Program-made: the position numbers and the translations under genes | DNA from: Dysgonomonas sp. UBA7710 | Lineage (GTDB): Bacteria > Bacteroidota > Bacteroidia > Bacteroidales > Dysgonomonadaceae | DNA: 64,000 nucleotides | Assembly: GCF_002482385.1 (NCBI RefSeq) | Contig: NZ_DLFW01000048.1 | Location: 39,417-103,416, forward strand | Reading direction: 5' to 3' | Shown: piece after piece, positions 60,337 to 64,000 of the stretch | Position numbering within the stretch: the stretch's first letter is position 1 | How the letters are laid out: the number at the start of each line of letters is the position of its first letter | Notes under the pieces: generated by a model | Database searches by the model: none | What the model was told of the DNA's origin: nothing | The model's input: only the letters and a program-made list of their open reading frames with translations

Positions 60337-60960
60337 ATGAAGTTAATGCCACTCCAAAAACTGTTCATGGTCGCAGTAATCGCAATATTTGCTGCACCTT
60401 TCTTTTTTGCATCCTGTAAGAAGGAAGTCAGTTCTGCCGTAAATTTCAAATATGACAAAGAAATCGTGCCATCCATGCATACAGACAGTGTACGGATGCT
60501 CATTTCCGATTCGGGACTTATCAAATATAAAATGATAACTAAAACGTGGGATGTTTTTGACGAAGCCAAAGACCCTTACTGGTTTTTTCCGGAAGGACTC
60601 TATCTGGAGAAATTTGACACTGCTTTTGTTGTAGTATTCACTATCAAGGCCGATACAGTATGGAATTATACCAGACGTAAACTCTGGCGACTCAAAGGGA
60701 ATGTTTTTGCACGAAATATTGTCGGGGAAACATTTACTGGAGATGAGTTTTTTTGGAATCAGCAGGAACAGAAAATATATTCGAACAAGCTAGTCGAGGT
60801 AAATAGACCCGAAAAAGGAGTGTTAATTGCCCGAAATGGTATGGTAGCTAACCAGCAAATGACAGCATACGAATTTATGGAAGTAGGGGAGAATGCCGGA
60901 AAGAAAACAGTGTTTTATGTGAACGAAGATGAAGAAAACAAAGAAGAAAAAGCAGAATAG
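60337..60960 (+). CDS. lptC: LPS export protein LptC
   Basis: A 207-residue lipoprotein-like LptC, the inner-membrane-anchored periplasmic partner of the LptBFG exporter. Starting at ATG 60337 the N-terminus is KLMPLQKLFMVAVIAIFAAPFFFASC, so it ends in a lipobox-like AFFFASC, as in many Bacteroidetes members. The rest is the LptC beta-jellyroll: VRMLISDSGLIKYKM, FFPEGLYLEKFD, ARNIVGETFTGDEFFWNQQE (in part), with the paired SNKLVEVNRPEKGVLIARNGMVA (in part). A tail rich in Glu and Lys ends it. Confidence 0.85.
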   Translation: MKLMPLQKLFMVAVIAIFAAPFFFASCKKEVSSAVNFKYDKEIVPSMHTDSVRMLISDSGLIKYKMITKTWDVFDEAKDPYWFFPEGLYLEKFDTAFVVVFTIKADTVWNYTRRKLWRLKGNVFARNIVGETFTGDEFFWNQQEQKIYSNKLVEVNRPEKGVLIARNGMVANQQMTAYEFMEVGENAGKKTVFYVNEDEENKEEKAE

Positions 60961-61067
60961 TTTTTCAAATATGAATGAAATTCAATCTCAATTTATTATC
61001 TTCGCACGCTGAAAACTGTATCTTTGAGAATTTAAAATAAACAATATAAAAAGTAATTATTATTTAA

Positions 61068-63176
61068 ATGGCTGCATTACAGAAAATTAGGAGCAAATCA
61101 GGCCTGCTTGTCGGTATAATCGCGGTGGGTTTATTAGCATTTGTATTTCCATGGGGTGAAGTTACGACCTTTGTTAATAAAATGAGAGACAAAGCATTTG
61201 TTGTAGATGGAAAGGTGATTACAACGAAGGAATATTCGGACAAAATAGCTCAATGGGAAAACTTTCAGAAAGTTATGTCGAATCAATCCTCATTGGATGA
61301 GTTCACAAATTCTCAAATCAGAGAGATGGCTTACCAGCAAATGGTAAAAGAAATAATGTTGGACGAAGAAGCCAGCAATTTAGGATTGGCCGTTACACCT
61401 GAAGAATTGAATGATATGGTATATGGACCTGTTGTAGCTCCTATATTGTATCAAATACCTTTTTTCGCAAATCCTCAGACAGGCCAGTTCGACAAAGCAT
61501 ATCTGATGCAATTCCTTTCCGATATTAATCAGGATCCGGCTACTATGCAGGAACCTCATAGATCTGAGATTATGGCCAGAAGGGAAATCTGGGCCTTTAT
61601 ACAAAATATGATGAAATATCAACGTCTTGAAGAAAAATATGCTTCATTAGTGGCCGGTTCAGTTTTGGTTAGTGATACTGAAGCAAAGGCTGCCTATGAC
61701 GATTCTAAAAATGTTGCAGATATAGCATACGTCGTTCAGAGATATTCGACCTTGGCCGATTCTGCAGTCCAGGTTTCAGATAAAGAAATAAAAGCACTTT
61801 ATGATTTGCGTAAAAACAATTATAAATTGGATACAGAGCTTCGCAAAATTTCCTACTTTATTAAAGATGTTGTTCCTAGCGATGAAGATTATGCTGCTAT
61901 AGAACAAGAAATGAATGCAGCGTATGAAAAATTGAAAATGGCAGATAATCCGGCTATTGTTCTAAGTGAATATTCATCTACATATCAGGATATCTTTATG
62001 GCAGTATCATCATTGCCTGCCGATGCTAAAACATTTGTACAATCTGCATCTGTTGGCGATATTTATGGACCGGTTCGTGAGGATCAGACCTATCTGATGT
62101 ATAAACTAATAGACCGGACAAATGCTGCGGATTCTATTAAACTACAAATAATACCATTGCCGCAAGGACTTGATGAAAAAACATCAGCCCACATTGTTGA
62201 TAGTATACAGGCTGTTCTTAAAGGTGGTAAAGATTTCGGCGTTGTAGCTGACGAACTATTCCCTAACTCTAATGGCGGTGATCTGGGGTGGACTAACGAA
62301 GCGATGTTGGCAAGCGCAGGAATTGCAAAAGAATGTTTTGCTGCTGCAAAAGGTGAAGTTCTGAAATTGAAGGTAGGCGGTCAGGATCAGTTGATTCGTA
62401 TATCAGATAAGACTAATCCGGTACCAAAGGTGAAATTGGCTGTAATACAATTGCCTGTTATAATTAGCGATAAAACTCAGAATGCTATAGATAACGAATT
62501 GAACCAATTTGTAAGTGAGAATGGAAATCTGGAGAATTTTGACAAAGCAGCTCAAGCTAAAGGCTACAGTCTGATTCAGAATTCGATAATATCACCTTCC
62601 GAAATAGCATTAGGCCAGGCTACAGGGACTCGTCAGGTAATACATTGGGCTTTCAATGAAAAGGTTGGTTCGGTTAAGAAATTTGACATGTCCGATAAAC
62701 GTGTTGTTGCAATCGTGAAAAATGAAATTACCGGCGACTATATGCCGGTTTCTGAAGTAGCAACAGCATTAAAGGCAGAATTGATAAATGATAAAAAAGC
62801 AGAGAAAATCATAGCTGACTTAAAAGCTAAGAATCTGACATCTTTGGATGCTTATGCACAAGCTGTGTCAGGGAAGGTGGATACTGTTAACTTTGTTACA
62901 TTCCAGACCAATAACTTATCAGGAATTGGTTATGAGCCTCTAATGAATGTATATTCCAAATTAGGCCAGGTTAATAAACTGGAAGCTCCTATGAAAGGAA
63001 AATCCGGAGTGTATGTGTTGAATGTGACAAATAAAACAGAAGATACAAAAGAATTTAATGCAGAACAGACAAAACAGTCATTAAAGCAGGCCAATTATTA
63101 CCAGATGATGTCACAGGCTGTATCTATATTGAGGAATAAGATGAAAGTGGAAGATAACAGGGTGAAATTCTGGTAA
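61068..63176 (+). CDS. PpiD/SurA-like periplasmic peptidyl-prolyl isomerase
   Basis: A 702-residue foldase anchored in the inner membrane by one helix near residues 11-29 (GLLVGIIAVGLLAFVFPWG). A SurA_N-type chaperone region (about 40-200) is followed by one or two parvulin domains (about 250-360 and 345-450, with FGVVADELFPNSNGGDLGWTNEAML quoted in part) and a long C-terminal region that ends in VKFW. PpiD-like proteins help newly exported outer-membrane proteins. It starts 107 bases after lptC. Confidence 0.87.
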   Translation: MAALQKIRSKSGLLVGIIAVGLLAFVFPWGEVTTFVNKMRDKAFVVDGKVITTKEYSDKIAQWENFQKVMSNQSSLDEFTNSQIREMAYQQMVKEIMLDEEASNLGLAVTPEELNDMVYGPVVAPILYQIPFFANPQTGQFDKAYLMQFLSDINQDPATMQEPHRSEIMARREIWAFIQNMMKYQRLEEKYASLVAGSVLVSDTEAKAAYDDSKNVADIAYVVQRYSTLADSAVQVSDKEIKALYDLRKNNYKLDTELRKISYFIKDVVPSDEDYAAIEQEMNAAYEKLKMADNPAIVLSEYSSTYQDIFMAVSSLPADAKTFVQSASVGDIYGPVREDQTYLMYKLIDRTNAADSIKLQIIPLPQGLDEKTSAHIVDSIQAVLKGGKDFGVVADELFPNSNGGDLGWTNEAMLASAGIAKECFAAAKGEVLKLKVGGQDQLIRISDKTNPVPKVKLAVIQLPVIISDKTQNAIDNELNQFVSENGNLENFDKAAQAKGYSLIQNSIISPSEIALGQATGTRQVIHWAFNEKVGSVKKFDMSDKRVVAIVKNEITGDYMPVSEVATALKAELINDKKAEKIIADLKAKNLTSLDAYAQAVSGKVDTVNFVTFQTNNLSGIGYEPLMNVYSKLGQVNKLEAPMKGKSGVYVLNVTNKTEDTKEFNAEQTKQSLKQANYYQMMSQAVSILRNKMKVEDNRVKFW

Positions 63177-63209
63177 AATTCTTGAAAGAAAAATTTAATC
63201 ACTATATTT

Positions 63210-63246
63210 AAAGTCCCTTGTAGTAAAAGCTATGAGGGGCTTTTTT
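63210..63246 (+). terminator. Rho-independent terminator
   Basis: AAAGTCCCT (63210-63218) pairs with AGGGGCTTT (63235-63243), with one T-G pair, then T-run to 63246. It ends the PpiD-like gene. Confidence 0.75.
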
Positions 63247-63259
63247 AATTAAAGAGAAT

Positions 63260-63895
63260 ATGACAAAGAAAGAACGTTATGCCGGGGTTATTAGTTGGTT
63301 TGATAAAAATATGCCTGTAGCAGAGACAGAATTGCATTATGACAATCCTTTTCACCTGTTGATTGCTGTCATTTTATCTGCCCAGTGCACAGATAAACGG
63401 GTCAATATGGTAACACCACCCTTATTCGAAGCATACCCCACACCTGAGGTGATGGCGGTTTCTACTACCGATGCTATTTATCATTACATAAAAAGTGTGT
63501 CTTATCCCAACAATAAAGCAAAGAATCTGTTAGGAATGGCTAAGAAGCTTGTGGATGACTTTGGAGGGAAGGTTCCCGATACTATGGAAGAATTGGAAAC
63601 TATACCCGGGGTTGGTCGCAAAACAGCTAATGTGATGCTTATTGTAGCCTTTAATAAACCGGCAATGCCAGTCGATACACATGTTTTTAGGGTTTCCAAC
63701 CGAATTGGATTAACTGATAATTCGAAAAATCCGGAACAAACAGAAAGAGAATTGATAAAATATATACCGGCAAAATATTTATCAAAAGCTCATCATTGGT
63801 TAATTTTACATGGCAGATATGTCTGTGTTGCGCGGAGACCTAAATGCGAAGAATGTGGGTTAACTCCGTATTGTAAATTTTTCTCGAAAAAATAG
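63260..63895 (+). CDS. nth: endonuclease III
   Basis: A 211-residue DNA glycosylase/AP-lyase for oxidised pyrimidines. The helix-hairpin-helix is ETIPGVGRKTANVML with the catalytic Lys. MPVDTHVFRVSNRIGL has the catalytic Asp. The C-terminal four Cys, HGRYVCVARRPKCEECGL and PYCKFF, bind the 4Fe-4S cluster. In the ILSAQCTDKRVN block the usual Gln-Cys pair is intact. The last 105 bases of the window hold no gene. Confidence 0.96.
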   Translation: MTKKERYAGVISWFDKNMPVAETELHYDNPFHLLIAVILSAQCTDKRVNMVTPPLFEAYPTPEVMAVSTTDAIYHYIKSVSYPNNKAKNLLGMAKKLVDDFGGKVPDTMEELETIPGVGRKTANVMLIVAFNKPAMPVDTHVFRVSNRIGLTDNSKNPEQTERELIKYIPAKYLSKAHHWLILHGRYVCVARRPKCEECGLTPYCKFFSKK

Positions 63896-64000
63896 CTTAA
63901 AATTTATTTTTTATAATGACTTGGTTATTAGTATATTGAATAAAGTGCCTAAAAATAGTTCAAAAATACCTCTTAAAATATTTGGAATGATATAAAATAT

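Noticed and set aside
1..64000. tRNA, rRNA, insertion sequences, integrase genes or replication origin
   Set aside because: No cloverleaf-like sequence, rRNA block, transposase or integrase motif was seen by eye in any gap or frame; a model-based scan was not possible.

Overview
The window looks like chromosomal DNA of a Bacteroidales bacterium, probably close to Dysgonomonas. The signs are low GC, Bacteroidetes-type promoters (TAnnTTTG), surface lipoproteins with Ser/Asp-rich tails after the lipobox Cys, SusC-like TonB receptors with an N-terminal carboxypeptidase-regulatory domain, and type IX secretion parts. The genus is inferred; no rRNA is present to test it. No tRNA, CRISPR array, insertion sequence or prophage was seen.

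Layout. 1-1561: 3' part of a GH125 alpha-mannosidase gene and a small exported protein. 1568-10833: a metal island, most likely for zinc. It holds an FtsX/MacB-type ABC transporter with a His-rich loop, a frameshifted Fur/Zur-type regulator beside a perfect inverted-repeat operator, two COG0523 GTPase metallochaperones, a TonB receptor and two DUF4625-type surface lipoproteins with HxH motifs. 11072-16636: a lone methyltransferase, a small secreted protein, a hybrid histidine kinase with REC and HPt domains, and a convergent NtrC-type regulator. 17091-23618: a surface lipoprotein followed by a TonB receptor, propeller-type lipoprotein and PepSY reductase set that resembles the XusABC xenosiderophore system. 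23833-25772: a BlaI/M56 sensor pair with likely operators.

26003-36633 is mostly housekeeping: aroK, a trypsin-like protease with a likely type IX sorting tail, radA, a CAT-like acyltransferase, folC, the cobT-cobS-cobC cobalamin assembly genes, and an SPFH protein paired with a ribbon-helix-helix protein. 36845-45771: tamB, a THUMP-like methyltransferase, a flotillin/NfeD-type pair and an AraC-MGMT fusion. 46376-64000: pheT, an HMA protein, a YebC regulator, a type IX plug-domain protein, a GH20 hexosaminidase, lysC-lysA, a glycosyltransferase, an exosortase, an outer-membrane protein, lptC, a PpiD-like foldase and nth.

How the genes fit together. In the metal island, surface lipoproteins could bind the ion, the TonB receptor could move it across the outer membrane, and the two GTPases could deliver it in the cytoplasm, all under one Fur-family operator. 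The Xus-like genes make a parallel iron route. Unexplained structure includes a mosaic intergenic repeat family before cobT, cobS and pheT, an apparent AUA start for tamB, and a triple CTGTGGAA operator-like array before the hybrid kinase.
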